Positions 45,261 to 57,022 of a DNA stretch of 64,000 nucleotides are shown here, piece by piece. The position numbers and the translations under genes were made by a program. Every line of letters begins with the position of its first letter. The first letter of the stretch is position 1. The stretch is taken from NCBI GenBank assembly GCA_034440635.1, contig JAOTON010001685.1, positions 248,001-312,000 on the forward strand, written 5' to 3'. The stretch is from Lepas anatifera. Taxonomy: Eukaryota > Arthropoda > Thecostraca > Lepadidae. The notes below the pieces were generated by a model. It saw only the letters and a list, made by a program, of their open reading frames with translations. It had not been told where the DNA came from and made no database searches.

Positions 45261-47135
45261 CAGCAGCCATTGGCTGATGTATATTGAATCGCCGCCTTCC
45301 CTTTGGCTTGGCTGGTGTAGCTGGTTAACCTCTGGTGCCGGGGCGTGAGGGGAGCCCGCCTGCAATTTGTTACGCGTTGGGCAGTTGGGTGTTTATATCT
45401 GACCACCGCTGGTGACGTGTGATTGACTGTCTCCCAGCATCACCTGACAGGTCTGTCATGGCCGGAGATATGCAGCTTTGCTCCCGAAATCTAGCAGTCA
45501 TCAGAGTAAACCGGTGAAATTGAACCCCATTGAGGTGGCGCGAAAATTACAGTAAAATGCCAGTTTTCTTCACTCTGGGAATTAAGGCAGAGCTGGTGGG
45601 AGCTATAGGCTATAGGCGTTGTGCTATGGGTTTGTTAGACCGGTGAACTGAGCTGGCGCAGTGTGCGTGAGCGGTGGGACCGGGAAACGAGCGTGGGGTG
45701 GCCCCGGCCTCCGCCCTTTCATCGTGCGCTGGCGGCAGCAGTCACTGCAGATACTTTATGGCGATAGATCATTCGAGACCCCTTGTCTAAACAGTCGCAG
45801 CATGCCCGCGGAGCCCCAAACGGCGGCTCCTTCAAACCATAAATGCAAATGAGCCGTAATTCATTCAGCTTTTCGGTGCCAGTGTTTGAGGCTGATGTTT
45901 TTATCTAGTGCCTGCTTCAGGGAGACGCACAGTATAAGCTGGAGATGGAGGGAGGTGATGTGGGGTCCGGGCGACCCTCAGGACTGCTCGTAGACACCGG
46001 CACTCCTTCCAGGCCGGTCGTTGGACACGTAATACTCTCCGAACATGGCACGACCGGCTCCGCCGTAAATCGCGCGTCGATTACATTAATGGCCGATTGT
46101 TGTGAGCAGGCATTGCACAGGACGATTTGTGGGGACAGGGTGTGTCTTCGAGTGATTTATAATTGACATTGCATGGTGGTGTGATTTGGTGGTAGTACAA
46201 TGTCGTCAATCACATGTAGTAAAGGTAATTCACGGGCGTTGAAGTGAACGTAAAATAAGCCGAATGTAAAATTATTTTGAATCGGTGGTGTTTTAATGAG
46301 ATTTCGGTTTGTTTCAACTTGCTGTATATTCAGCCTTTCTGCGTTGTTAACACAATTTTGCCTTGATGGGCATAATTGGTGGTGGTATTAGTTATTTGTT
46401 ATGTCCGTTTATAAGGACGAGCGCGTTGAAATGTATGGCGTCTTTAAATGAAATGCGACCTTTTGTAGCTGGAACCGGTTATTCGCGTGGGACACCTCAA
46501 CTCTGCAAATACCGGAGTCAGGTTGGGCTTAATGAGCGTTTTGCAGGAACTCAAATCGGCCATTGCAACGAGTTTTTGGGACATAATTAACTGCTCAAGT
46601 TTTTAGTTCCTGTTATATCAGCCCTAGAATGTTCAAGCACTTCATTTCCGCTCAGGCGCGCAAACGAGTATAGGCTGCTTCCTCATCTTGCTTTCTGAGT
46701 AAGTTCCATTTCGTGAGCACTGCGTATTGTCTCCGGTCCATTCCAATGTTGTTATGTTGAGTTTCGAAGACCACAGCGACAAAGTTTCAGTATTTCTTGT
46801 GTAGGATCTATCGGCATTCTCGATTGGCGGCGTCGGCGAATGCTTTGGTGGCATTAGGAACCTGTACCCATTCAGTTCAGCTCAGTTAATTAGGAAACAA
46901 TACACACAAAGTAAAACAGTGGGGTGGCTTTTTGTGTTTCCACGTCAGTCATTAAAAATAAGGCAATGCTTGAAATAAGATAACAACGTGGGATAAAAGC
47001 CAGATAAAATTATGCATACAGAGTAAAATCACTCATAAAATAATTGCGATTACCGCAACTCTCTTAGCTATCTCTCCAAAAACATATCTCTTACAATCTC
47101 TCACTCAACATATCAACTTACCATACAACATATCT

Positions 47136-47170
47136 CTTACTCAGAAAGCCTTAATGGCTTTCTGAGTAAG
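47136..47170. repeat. perfect 15-bp hairpin
   Basis: CTTACTCAGAAAGCC, loop TTAAT, GGCTTTCTGAGTAAG. The arm sequence CTTTCTGAGTAAG also occurs singly at about 46692-46705. It is not a histone 3' stem-loop. Function unknown. Confidence 0.9.
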
Positions 47171-49009
47171 CCTTTAACTATAAAGCGCCTTTGGAACGCT
47201 ACCCAAATATTTTTCCATTTTTGTTGAGAATTTATTTCAAGAAAAACTGCGGCATGTCTACTTACATATTGAATAAGCAAATAAGCAGTTTTATCGTAAG
47301 ATATGCAAACCTTATCACAATACTAAAAACATTTGTTTAATCTCCTTTTCTTTTTCCAATGAAGAAACAATATTCCCAAATTCCATTTCCTTTTTGATTG
47401 GTGGTTCCCTTGACGGGCTGTCGGTAGTGGAAGCGATTTTGAATTCTTTTGAGCCCGCCACCCGCTATCCCGCTACTTTTTTATCATAGAACCGCTACCA
47501 TTTGTAGAGTAGGTAGTTGGCGGATCAGCGGAGTAGCGAACTGAAATAGCGGACAGCCCGGCTCTGATGCCTGGGACACAAGTGACGTCACTGGTCCAGT
47601 CTCCCGCCCCTCGCCAGCCGGCGGCTGTTTTCCGGTGGGGTTACTGCACTCTTCACCATTGGCCTGCAGGCGAGGCTGTGTGGTCCGCTTTATCATCAGC
47701 TTCCCGGCATCCTGCTCTGCACACCTCCAATGAGAAATGATCTGCATTGAAACTGTTGAATGTCCAGCCTGCAATAGCTATTTTCCAGATCGTCGAGATT
47801 GGCTCCGTGTTGGCGAATGGTCTGCATAATCACACCTCATATGCCGTTTTACGACTTAACAAGGCCACCGGCCCATATGCGGGTGATGACTTACAAGTGC
47901 AGCCGTTTAGGGAATCGGAGTGGGCGGGCAATACACGTCAGCTCTATTGCGCTTGGAGAAGGCGCGCTCGTAAAAGGCCGTTTTTGGGCGATGAAGCGTC
48001 GGTTGTGTGGCATAATATAGTGCAAATGTCTGCGTGATCTACCGGTATCCACTTTCCCGCAGCTCCTCAGGCCTAGTGTTATTTTGTGCTCGTATAAAAT
48101 ATGATCTTGCTCTTTGGTTCGTTGCCCCCAGAGCCCGTCAGTTGGGGTGGGGCAGTATGGAGGCAGATGCAGTTGGCCGCGGGACAGGGCCATGCCGGGG
48201 AATTGGGGTGCTAGCAAGAAGGTGGCTTGGAACAATAGGTATAGCAACAGGGAGCCAAATATCGTTCCTCAGAGTAATGGTTAGATCGTAACCATTAGGC
48301 GAATGCCGTTGCAAGGAGAGAAATGAATAGAAATGCCTCTTGCTCCCGGAATATGTTGAATATTCTGACACATACGCGTGGAACTTGCTCGTGCTGAAAT
48401 CTCGTATTTTGGTAAGCTATGCACCAGGCGTGCTGAATGTGGAGGTGTTTGCTTGTCCTTGAGCTTATTGAGTTAAATGATAGCTTTTTAATTGATTTAT
48501 TGTTTTTTTCTGGTATGAACCATTTTCCCATCTTCTGTCATGTTTTCTCCTTTAATTCAATTCAAAACTCGAACTTATTCTCGCACGAATCTTGAGTGTA
48601 TGAACGAGAAAATCACAGAATGCAGGAACATTGTTAGTGGCTATAATTGGCGTGGGTTAAAAATGTGAGGGGTAAAAATTGCATGTGACGAGGAGACATA
48701 AGACGTCACACAATAGTGGGTGGAGTGGGTGCAATTGGCCGAGTTGTGAGCGGGCGGATATTGGTGCCGGTTTGGGTGAGGGCATTACGGGCCCGTCAGT
48801 GCCTGTCAACTGCCGCTCATTTCCCGCTGGGCTTTGAATGAGTGGCTTAATCACTGTGTGACAGCCATTAGCCGGCAGGGCAGCTCCCTTTAATCAGCAG
48901 CGCCAGTCGGCACCACGGCCATTCCAACAGCGCTTATAGCAAACGCTGCAAAGGCTGCCGATGTGGCTCCTGGCAAGTACGGCCCCGGTGGACGACCGCT
49001 CAGCGAGAG

Positions 49010-49640
49010 CTTCCGGTGTGGAAACTGCCGAGTGCGAACGGCGGGAGCTGTGTTCAGGACTGGCTCACAGAGAGGTTCTGGTGTAGAAACAGCCGTGCGC
49101 ACGGCGGGAGCTGTGTTCAGGACTGGTTCATTGGGAGGTTCCGGTGTAGAAACAGCGTGCCACGGCGAGCTGTGTTGGACTGGCTCCAGAGGTTCCGGTG
49201 TAGAACAGCTGACGGGGATTGTGTTCAGACTGGCTCATTGGGAGGTTTTGTGTAGAAACAGCGGCGCACGGCAGCTTGTCGACTATTCATTAGGTTCCTG
49301 TGAAACAGCTGCGCACGGCGGGAGCTGTGTTCGGACTGGCTCAGCCAGAGGTTCTGTGTAAAAAGCGCGCACGGCGGCTGGTTCGTGACTGGTTATTGGG
49401 AGGTTCTGGTAAACAGCGTCGCAGGGAGTTTGACTGATTATTGGGAGGTTCCGGTGTAGAAACAGCCGTGCGCACGGCGGGAGCTGTGTTCAGGACTGGC
49501 TCAGCCAGAGGTTCTGGTGTAGAAACAGCCGTGCGCACGGCGGAAGCTGTGTTCATGACTGGTTCTGCAAGATGTTTCGGTGTAGAAACAGCCGTATGTG
49601 CGGGACGGGAGCTGTGTTCAGGACTCGCTCATTGATAGCC
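49010..49640. repeat. minisatellite, about 63-bp unit, about 10 copies
   Basis: Units run GAGGTTCCGGTGTAGAAACA then GCCGTGCGCACGGCGGGAGC then TGTGTTCAGGACTGGCTCAT plus TGG. GTGCGCAC in each good unit is a perfect palindrome. The middle units (49150-49440) are deletion-riddled while both outer parts are well preserved. Confidence 0.92.
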
Positions 49641-50367
49641 TTTCCAGAGGCGTGTTGTGTCAATGTTTCTGCGGACCAGCAGCACAACGCTGGGAAATTC
49701 CAGTCAGTCATACGGGAGGAAATTGAAAGAGTGCCACTTTTTGGTTTCAAGGTCACCGTTCCAGGAAAGGGTTGCCATCGTTTCTTGAAAAGAAACAATT
49801 TTGTGTTGAGCTTTTCGCAGGCTTTTGTGTTTACATATCGCAACATGCTTTTGCGTTTATATACTAGCGACATGAATATTACAATGTTGCTAGTAAACTA
49901 AATAATGTTTATGATTTTCTACCTTAACTATTCGAAGCCCCCGTCCATTTGATTCTTGGAAGCTTGTTAACTACCGTCATGTCTCTATCTTTTACTTTAT
50001 TTATTCCAGAAAAGAAACACTGAAATCGTTGCCTAGTCCTGGAGCGAACACTTAACCGATTCCAAATGTGAGAATTATTGTTGATCACAGCTTGGAGGCT
50101 CTAGGTGATTTTATAGCATGATGGTGTCGAACCATTTGCATGTGTGACCATTAAGTTTTGAGGCCGAACTCGACCTCCCACAGTGAAGAAGTGATTCGAG
50201 TGGAGCCGACACGCACCCGGCGCGGGTCCGGGTGACCTGGGAGCGTTGTGAAATTTCCACCCGCTCACCCGGCCGCAAGCCCTGTGAAGTTGAATCGACG
50301 AGTGGACCCAAGATCGGTCTGTAAAGTGTGAACGTGACGAGACTGATGCCGCAACACCCAGCCGGCT

Positions 50368-50369
<2 letters not shown>

Positions 50370-50451
<82 letters not shown>

Positions 50452-50573
50452 CCCTCTCCATCTCCCTTCCATCTCCCTCTCCATCTCTCTCTCCCTCTCT
50501 CTCTCCCCCTCTCTCTCTCTCTCCCCTCCTCTCCTTCTCCTCTCCCTCTCATCTCTCTCTCTTTCTCTCTCTT

Positions 50574-50623
<50 letters not shown>
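50370..50623. repeat. (CT)n microsatellite, about 250 bp
   Basis: Long CT/TCTC tract with a central CCCTCTCC-type degenerate part, flanked by two purer CT runs. The pure polypyrimidine strand could adopt triplex structure. Ser/Leu or Arg/Glu frames across it are artefacts. Confidence 0.97.
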
Positions 50624-50625
<2 letters not shown>

Positions 50626-52434
50626 CCACTTGAGCGCGCCCTGGGCCGCCCACTCTCCTAATGAGCACGTCTCGCCAAGGGCGGGTAATGAGAGCGCCGC
50701 TGGTCGGCAGACACCTGTGCGCCGTCGTGCAGTGGAGCCCTCCGTCCCAGACCCGGCGTCGCCGCCCGCCGGCAGCAGGCGCGGTCGTTAAGCGGCTCCC
50801 AGTGGCGCTCCAGTGGTCGTAACGCTCACACGGCCGACACGTCTGCCGGATCGTCCCCTTGCGACGGCCTGCGACCGGCCGGTGACGGTAGCGGCGTGTG
50901 CTGTTCACTGTTGACATGTGTGTTGGCCGCTGTCGTCGGTTGGTGCCAACAGTGGCGCTCTGTTCGTCTCACACGCTGAACCCTTCGTACCTGAGTGGGG
51001 CGTCAGTGCATCCGCACGTGGGCCCTACCACCATACTTGCCTTGCAAATTTTCTTCGCTGGGGTATTAGAAGCGACGACTGGGTGTCTCACTTAGCCTTT
51101 TTTACAAAGCCTTCCCGAACAGAACCAATTGTAAGTCTGGTCTGCCCTAACTGAACTGCCCGTATAAGAAGGGTCTCGAAGCCAGTCTTGCGGAAGATCG
51201 GAAGCGTGTTCTTATCCCGACCTAGCTCTCAGAAGCACGAACGTGATCACGTGACTCACAAATGAACAGAGGAAGAATTCGAGCGTGCCTGTCTTAATCA
51301 GGCCGTATAATCAGCGTCATGTCCGGTTCGTCGCCGCAGGAGACTACCTAGACGTCCTGGTCCGTGTCTTGCCGCGGCCGGATGGCGGGGCTCTGCCGTA
51401 CCTTTTGTTTGCGTCCCGCCAGCTTTTTACAGCCGGCTGACAAGAGGGGCTGCCCGCGCGGGGCGGACCGCCAGGCCGTTACAAGCTATTTATGCCTGAG
51501 ATTACAAAACATGAGATCGATCGCGGCTTGTTAGGCCCGGCTGGCTGAGCCGCGCAGACCGAGAAGGGCGTCCATGCCCTCGGGGTACTGGCACATCGTT
51601 TATGTATGCTGTGATGTGTGGCTGCGCTGCACATGTTGTGGCAAATGATCGAGTGCCATGAACATTGAGCAGCACTGCTCAATTTGCTTCTGGGTCTTTG
51701 TTTATGGATCCGGTTTTATGATACAGATCTTTTGACCTGTTCGAGTCTATTGTGGGGCTATGTTTTGGTCTCCAGGGTGAAATATTTTGACTGAAGTCAA
51801 ATGATAAGGCTTCTCAGCTATTGATATCCGTTACCAACATCAAGTCTTAAATTTAGATATCAAGAGTTATTTCAATTATTAGATCCTACTTGAGATGTAT
51901 TTGACTAATCATCAAAACATATAAATGATGTATGGTAAATGAGATAACAGGACTTAAATTATAATGGTATGGCATTGTTAAAGGTGCAGGATATCTACCT
52001 TAGTCATTCCCGAGCCTGGATTTGTCGGTCTGGTGTCGGAATATTGGGTTGAATATCGCTTGTAACAGTTACCCTACCAAGCGCCACCTCCGAGACACGA
52101 GATTCAACTTCAGAGTTGTCCAAAATAGTTTGTTACATAGAAAATCATGTCAGAATTTGGTTCATATTTTGCCCTTGCCGAGTCTTTGTTGGATCTAGTA
52201 TTAATTTCAGAAATCGGTCTTCATTAAGATTATAGTGTTGTCCAATTTGGGGTCTATAATGCTGATTTAGAACCGTTGAACAGTGCTGTTGGTAACACTA
52301 ATCAGTGATAAGCCCATTATATCTAGAGTCTTTGGCCTCTGATATGCTCTCAAGATGTGGATTTTTAGTCGCCTCATCACTTTCAATCGTTGACTCCGTT
52401 CCGCTCCCTCCCACTCTGTCGGCCGGTCTTTTTG

Positions 52435-52483
52435 TCCGTCCGATCTGGCAGCCGGCGCAGGCACGGCTGCCAGATCGGACGGA
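52435..52483. repeat. perfect 20-bp inverted repeat with 9-base loop
   Basis: TCCGTCCGATCTGGCAGCCG at 52435-52454 is exactly reverse-complemented at 52464-52483. The loop is GCGCAGGCA. The absence of any arm mismatch suggests recent origin or selection. It is shorter than a usual microRNA precursor. Confidence 0.93.
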
Positions 52484-53171
52484 GTCGGCACGGACGCGGC
52501 CGGCCGGACAATGCCGCCGCGACGTCAACGCAGGCGAGCCGCCCTACGGCGCTCGTTAAACCCCAGCATGATCGAGAGCTGTTCGACCGGGATCCAGCGG
52601 CCAGCGGCCGGTCTTGGCTGCATTGTGGCGGCGTATACGCTGTAGGCAGATGGTCTCGTCGGCCAATATATGTTTGCTGCTGGGATTGGGCATGTTGATG
52701 CCGCTGTGGGATGTCGTGAATCCTGTCGGCTCATCTCAGGCTGGCAGGCAGGCGTTTTGGCTGAACTGTGCTACTCCCGGCACTCGTCCGGCGGCCGCGT
52801 AAACGCTGGTTAGTGATTTGTCACTTGTGTGGGACGACATTTCAAAGTGCCGCCGAGTCTACGAAGGCATAAAACAAGCATTTGCAAAGTGATCGTTATC
52901 GAACCATCGACTCCGATTCCGGGAACCTGAGTAGTGATTGGGTTTGGTGCTTAGATGATTTGGTTAGCCCGCCAATAGTTACGAACGTGACGCATGACCC
53001 TAAACGGGTGCGACGCAACATTTGAAACAAGGACATATGTCCGAGGGTCTCAAAAAGGAAGATGCCACATTGCATTGGTATGGAGGGGTCTAGGTATCTA
53101 GGCCATTATGCATTTTCATATTGTGGCCGTAAAAATCTTGGCACCTCGATGAAGAGCGTTTGACTGATAAT

Positions 53172-53700
53172 CCTAAATAAGCCGTCTCCTGATGATGGGT
53201 GCCGTCTCCTGCTCTTGGGTGCCGTCTCCTGCTTGTGGGAGCCGTCTTCTGCTGGTGGGAGCCGTCTCCTGCTGGGGGAGTCGTCTCATGATTTTTTTCC
53301 AGAAGTCTCACATATATTTAGCAAAACACGTCAAAGCGGATGCTCATCACTTCGAGTCGTCTCATGATGGCAGGAGTCGTCTCCTGACGGGAGTCGTCTC
53401 CTGCTGGTTGGAGCCGTCTCCTGCTGGTGGGAGCCGTCTCCTGCTGGTTCGAGGTGTCTCCTGCTGGTGGGAGCCGCCTCCTGCTGGCGTGGGCTGTCTC
53501 CTGCTTATGGGAGCCGCCTCCTGCTGGTGGGAGTCGTCTCCTGATGGTGGGAGTCGTCTCCTGATGGTGGGAGTAGTCTCCTGCTGGTAGGAGTCGTTTC
53601 CTGATGGTTGAGCCGTCTCCTGATGGTGGGAGTCGTTTCCTGCTGATGGGAGGCGTTTCCTGCTGGTGGGTATTGTCTCTTGCTGGCCTGGGCTGTCTCC
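53172..53700. repeat. minisatellite, 20-bp unit, two blocks
   Basis: GTGGGAGCCGTCTCCTGCTG-type units occupy 53172-53290 and 53360-53700. They are split by about 70 bases of unrelated DNA at 53291-53360. Confidence 0.92.
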
Positions 53701-54035
53701 AGTTGTGATTTGTCTCTAGTTGACCCGCGCTCGGTATAGTTGGTGTGATTTGTCTCTAGTTGACCGGAGCTCGATATAGACGGTCTGATTTGTCTCTAGT
53801 TGACCCGAGCTCGATATAGACGGTGTGATTTGTCTCTAGTTGACTTGAATTCTATAAAGTTGGTGAGTTTTCTCTAGATGACCCGAACTGTCTTTAGTTG
53901 GTGTGATTTTTCTCTAGGTGATCTGAACCGTCCACAGTTGGTGTGATTTGTTTCTAGTTGACCTGAGTTGTCCCCAATTGGTGTGATTTATCTCTAGTTG
54001 ACCTGAGCTGTCCACAGTTGACGTGAGCCATTTTC
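53700..54035. repeat. minisatellite, 40-bp unit, about 8 copies
   Basis: Units run GATTTGTCTCTAGTTGACCC then GAGCTCGATATAGACGGTGT. It directly continues from the preceding 20-bp array without a gap. Right-hand units are diverged. Confidence 0.92.
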
Positions 54036-54186
54036 CACATGAGTCTCGCCCGGCTTTGTTGTCGTTCTGTCCTACCCCGTGCCACAGCAGCGACCGCATA
54101 CCGGCTGGCCGACCTGCTGGTTAGCCAGGGTGGTAGCCTGTGTTAGCTGGTTAGCTGGTTAGCCTGTGTGGTAGGCCAGATCCTGT

Positions 54187-54194
54187 GTGGTAAG
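54187..54194. repeat. target-site duplication, left copy (hAT element 2)
   Basis: GTGGTAAG, identical to 55494-55501. It is itself part of the flanking minisatellite unit. Confidence 0.92.
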
Positions 54195-55493
54195 CAGAGA
54201 TGGCCTACGCTACGTTAAGTTACCGAATTACGCTACGTTGCGGTTCGATTTTGGCCAAAACTACGCTACGGAATTACGCTACTTTATATTTTATCGACTA
54301 CAGAATTATGGTACTTTAGCTACGGCCACGGTAAAAATATATTGTTCTACGATATCAAAGTGTTGTTCACACATTCATGTTTTAACCCTCGCCCCGATGG
54401 GGTTTTACAGGGGGCACGAAAAAACAGCGGCGCGAAGCGCCGCTCTGTACTTAGCACACCTTGTCCTTGATCGATTTTGCAACTTAATCCAACATTTTAA
54501 GGTCGGGTCATCTCAGGTCAGGTCACCAGTGCAGGTCAAGTGACCTCACCTAAGAAAATGTTTGATGTGGCATAAGCAAGAAATGGATGAATCTATCGGA
54601 TTGAAACTTATACCACATAATAGGCCCACCGAGTCCTACAACATATATTCCTGGATTTTGCAAAGCGATAACTTACGGTCAAGTACGGACCTTGACCTCT
54701 CCATTGGAAATACATGGGGAAAACAAAAATTGGACTGTATTTGTGTGTATAAAACTGAGAATACTTTCATATTCCCCAAATCGTAGTATCCTGGGCTCCT
54801 TTCTAGGATCCTGTTGCAATGTTTTACCTGTGACCTCTGAGAGGTCATCTGAGCTACTTAAGCAGATTTTCAGGGTTGGGTCTATAACTTTGCAGGAAAT
54901 GACGATAAAACTTTTATTTTGGTACCGTTACGTTGAGATTGCTACTGTGAATCGATTGATGTGCATATCGACTATGCTAGATTAGATAGTGACCTTGACC
55001 TGACCTGATGTGTGATCTGATGACCTGATGTGTGTGATCAATGGTTGGGAATTATTGTCACCAGCTTAAAAAATCGAATCAACCGACTTCTAATTTTTAC
55101 AGGCCCAAAAATGTGTCAGTGTTTACAAGACTATTCACCAAAAAGATCTTAAATGATCTTAAATAAATCTTAAATGACAGCGATTTGATGCATTTCTCGT
55201 TGAATTGTTTTAAGTTTGTAATACTTAAGTAATTGCTTCGTCGTTACTTTTCAAATATTATCACTTATATTTCAAGTTTCGAAATAAAGCAAATATTTAC
55301 CAAGAATCCTTAGTACCGCGATCGAGATCACGAAAAGGTATATTCATATATGACGTAACTTTTCTCGTAGTACGCTACGATACGCTAAATTCTGGCGTAG
55401 TAAGCTACAGAATTCGTCCAGCTACGCTACGTTTCATTTCCAGAGCTACATCTACGGAAAAGCAATTTCGTAACGTAGCGTAGGCCATCTCTG
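54195..55493. mobile_element. nonautonomous hAT element, 1,299 bp
   Basis: The terminal inverted repeat begins CAGAGATGGCCTACGCTACG and matches the reverse-complemented right end for 23 bases. Subterminal TACGCTACG-type motifs recur several times at each end (54205-54330 and 55365-55480), as expected for transposase-binding sites. The flanks are perfect 8-bp duplications GTGGTAAG. The longest frame is 118 codons with no transposase similarity. The interior carries a cluster of AGGTCA half-sites (54500-54545) and an AGCGGCGC-GAA-GCGCCGCT hairpin near 54425-54445. It is inserted in the middle of a minisatellite. Confidence 0.93.
54500..54548. promoter_or_regulatory. AGGTCA half-site cluster inside hAT element 2
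   Basis: GGGTCA, AGGTCAGGTCACC and AGGTCAAGTGACCT lie within 50 bases, with further GACCTTGACCT/TGACCTGACCT copies near 54690 and 54995-55020. AGGTCA is the nuclear-receptor half-site, and the spacing includes direct and inverted pairs. Shown only as motifs; the element family may simply carry them. Confidence 0.4.
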
Positions 55494-55850
55494 GTGGTAA
55501 GCCAGATCCTGCGTGGTAAGCCAGATCCCGTGTTTTAAGCCAGATCCTGTGTTGTAAGTCAGATCCTGTGTTTTAAGCCAGATCCTGTGTTGTAAGCCAG
55601 ATCCTGTGTTTTAAGCCAGATCCCGTGTTTTAAGCCAGATCCTGTGTTGTAAGCCAGATCCTGTGTTGTAAGCCAGATCCTGTGTTGTAAGCCAGATCCT
55701 GTGCTGTAAGCCAGATCCTGTGCTGTAAGCCAGATCCTGTGTTGTAAGCCAGATCCTGTGTTGTAAGCCAGATCCTGTGTTGTAAGCCAGATCCTGTGTT
55801 GTAAGCCAGATCCTGTGTTGTAAGCCAGATTCTGTGTTGTAAGCCAGAAC
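55494..55850. repeat. minisatellite, 19-bp unit, about 18 copies
   Basis: Units run GTAAGCCAGATCCTGTGTT. The first units next to the hAT element read GTGGTAAG, like the left flank; farther units read GTGTTGTAAG or GTGTTTTAAG. It is not CRISPR: there are no spacers, the repeats are contiguous. Confidence 0.95.
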
Positions 55851-56554
55851 ACGGCGGCGCAGCCGGCTGATGACCGGATTGGCATCACCAGCCTTTACCT
55901 TGAAGAACCGGTTAATAACGGCTTTGCGTGCGGCGGTGTCGACGCGACCCTGTCTCTGATTGGCCGCCCCGTCCGCCGCTCGAGCAGTGATTGGCCGCTG
56001 GTTCGGCTGGCTGTGAGCACAGGAATGCGGCGTATTGCACGTGCATTCGCACTGGAAAAGCGTGTTCCAGCGCGGACTGTCCTTGGTCGAGCCGTGGGGG
56101 CTCTGTTACCGCCAATGAATCGTCGACTGGAAAGTTAATGTAGCACTATGAACTGGCCGTTGACGTTGCACTGAGCATGATTGCATGGAAATATCTACAC
56201 TGGGAAGCGTTAGCGTGGCGATTTTGTAATTGCACCGTTGCATGCCGCTTCCACACTCGTGAAATAAATGTAGGCAGGTACATGAACATCGGCAAGGGAG
56301 TGAAGTCGTCACCGCTGGTGGGTTATGATTCGGCCTATCACTTAATGTGTTAACGGAAAAGGTCCTGAGTCGGCTCGATGTTGGGGAGAGCACTGCACAC
56401 TCAGTCCGAAAGTTGGGGGGGGGTGGGGCAGCCGCACCCTGCCCCCGTTCCTGTGCCTATGGGTGGCAGCAGGGGCCCACGGCCCCCTACTGTTCGCCTG
56501 AGAACCTGCTTTCTCACCGTTCTGGTTGAGTTCCGACAGCGGTTGCTTTTTTAC

Positions 56555-56669
56555 TTCGGATTTAGTGTAGCGTATGTCGGGGCAATATCTGTCAACGGGT
56601 CAGGATGTGGTGTAGCGTGCAAGTTGACGCAGCGTAGACCTGCACGCGCCAGTCTCTTTGAAGCGTAGG
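56555..56669 (-). repeat. inverted duplicate, left copy (115 bp)
   Basis: The reverse complement of this segment is identical to 60779-60897 except for four extra bases (CTGG) in the right copy. It includes about two units of the 46-bp minisatellite family found at 60840-61275. Outside these limits the two loci are unrelated. Confidence 0.93.
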
Positions 56670-56937
56670 ACAAGCGTAGGAAAAATCTCAAACCTGTCGC
56701 CAACCTAATGTTTAACACTGAAAGCTGTCGCTCTCATTTTTTTAAATATAGACAATTTTTAAAGCACATATAATACGACAAATAGTACCTATATTGATAA
56801 AACAACCTCGCAATTACATTTCTGAATTCGCGAAGAGGCTTACGGAAGATCACACGCCTATGCATAATTCTGCTACCTGCGTAAGCGCCGCCACAGACAC
56901 TGCAAAACAGCACTGACGAAAAACGGAAGATTTAAAA

Positions 56938-57022
56938 TTGCGGCGCTGGGGAATCGAACCCGCTATCCTCTACTAACTAGTCAACCGCCCTTCCGACCGC
57001 GCTACCTGTCACCTGAACAATG
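56938..57022 (-). mobile_element. tRNA-derived SINE head or tRNA pseudogene
   Basis: On the minus strand, TAGCGCGGTCGGAAGG resembles an A box and GGTTCGATTCC is a good Pol III B box, about 45 bases apart. The anticodon stem does not pair, so it is not a working tRNA. Its sequence differs from the SINE-like copy at 10430-10560, so a different tRNA ancestor is likely. Confidence 0.6.

Noticed and set aside
50328..50633. Ser/Leu and Arg/Glu repeat proteins
   Set aside because: Direct translation of a (CT)n microsatellite.
55494..55850. CRISPR-like regular repeats
   Set aside because: The 19-bp units are directly contiguous with no spacers, in animal DNA, next to a hAT insertion. It is a minisatellite.
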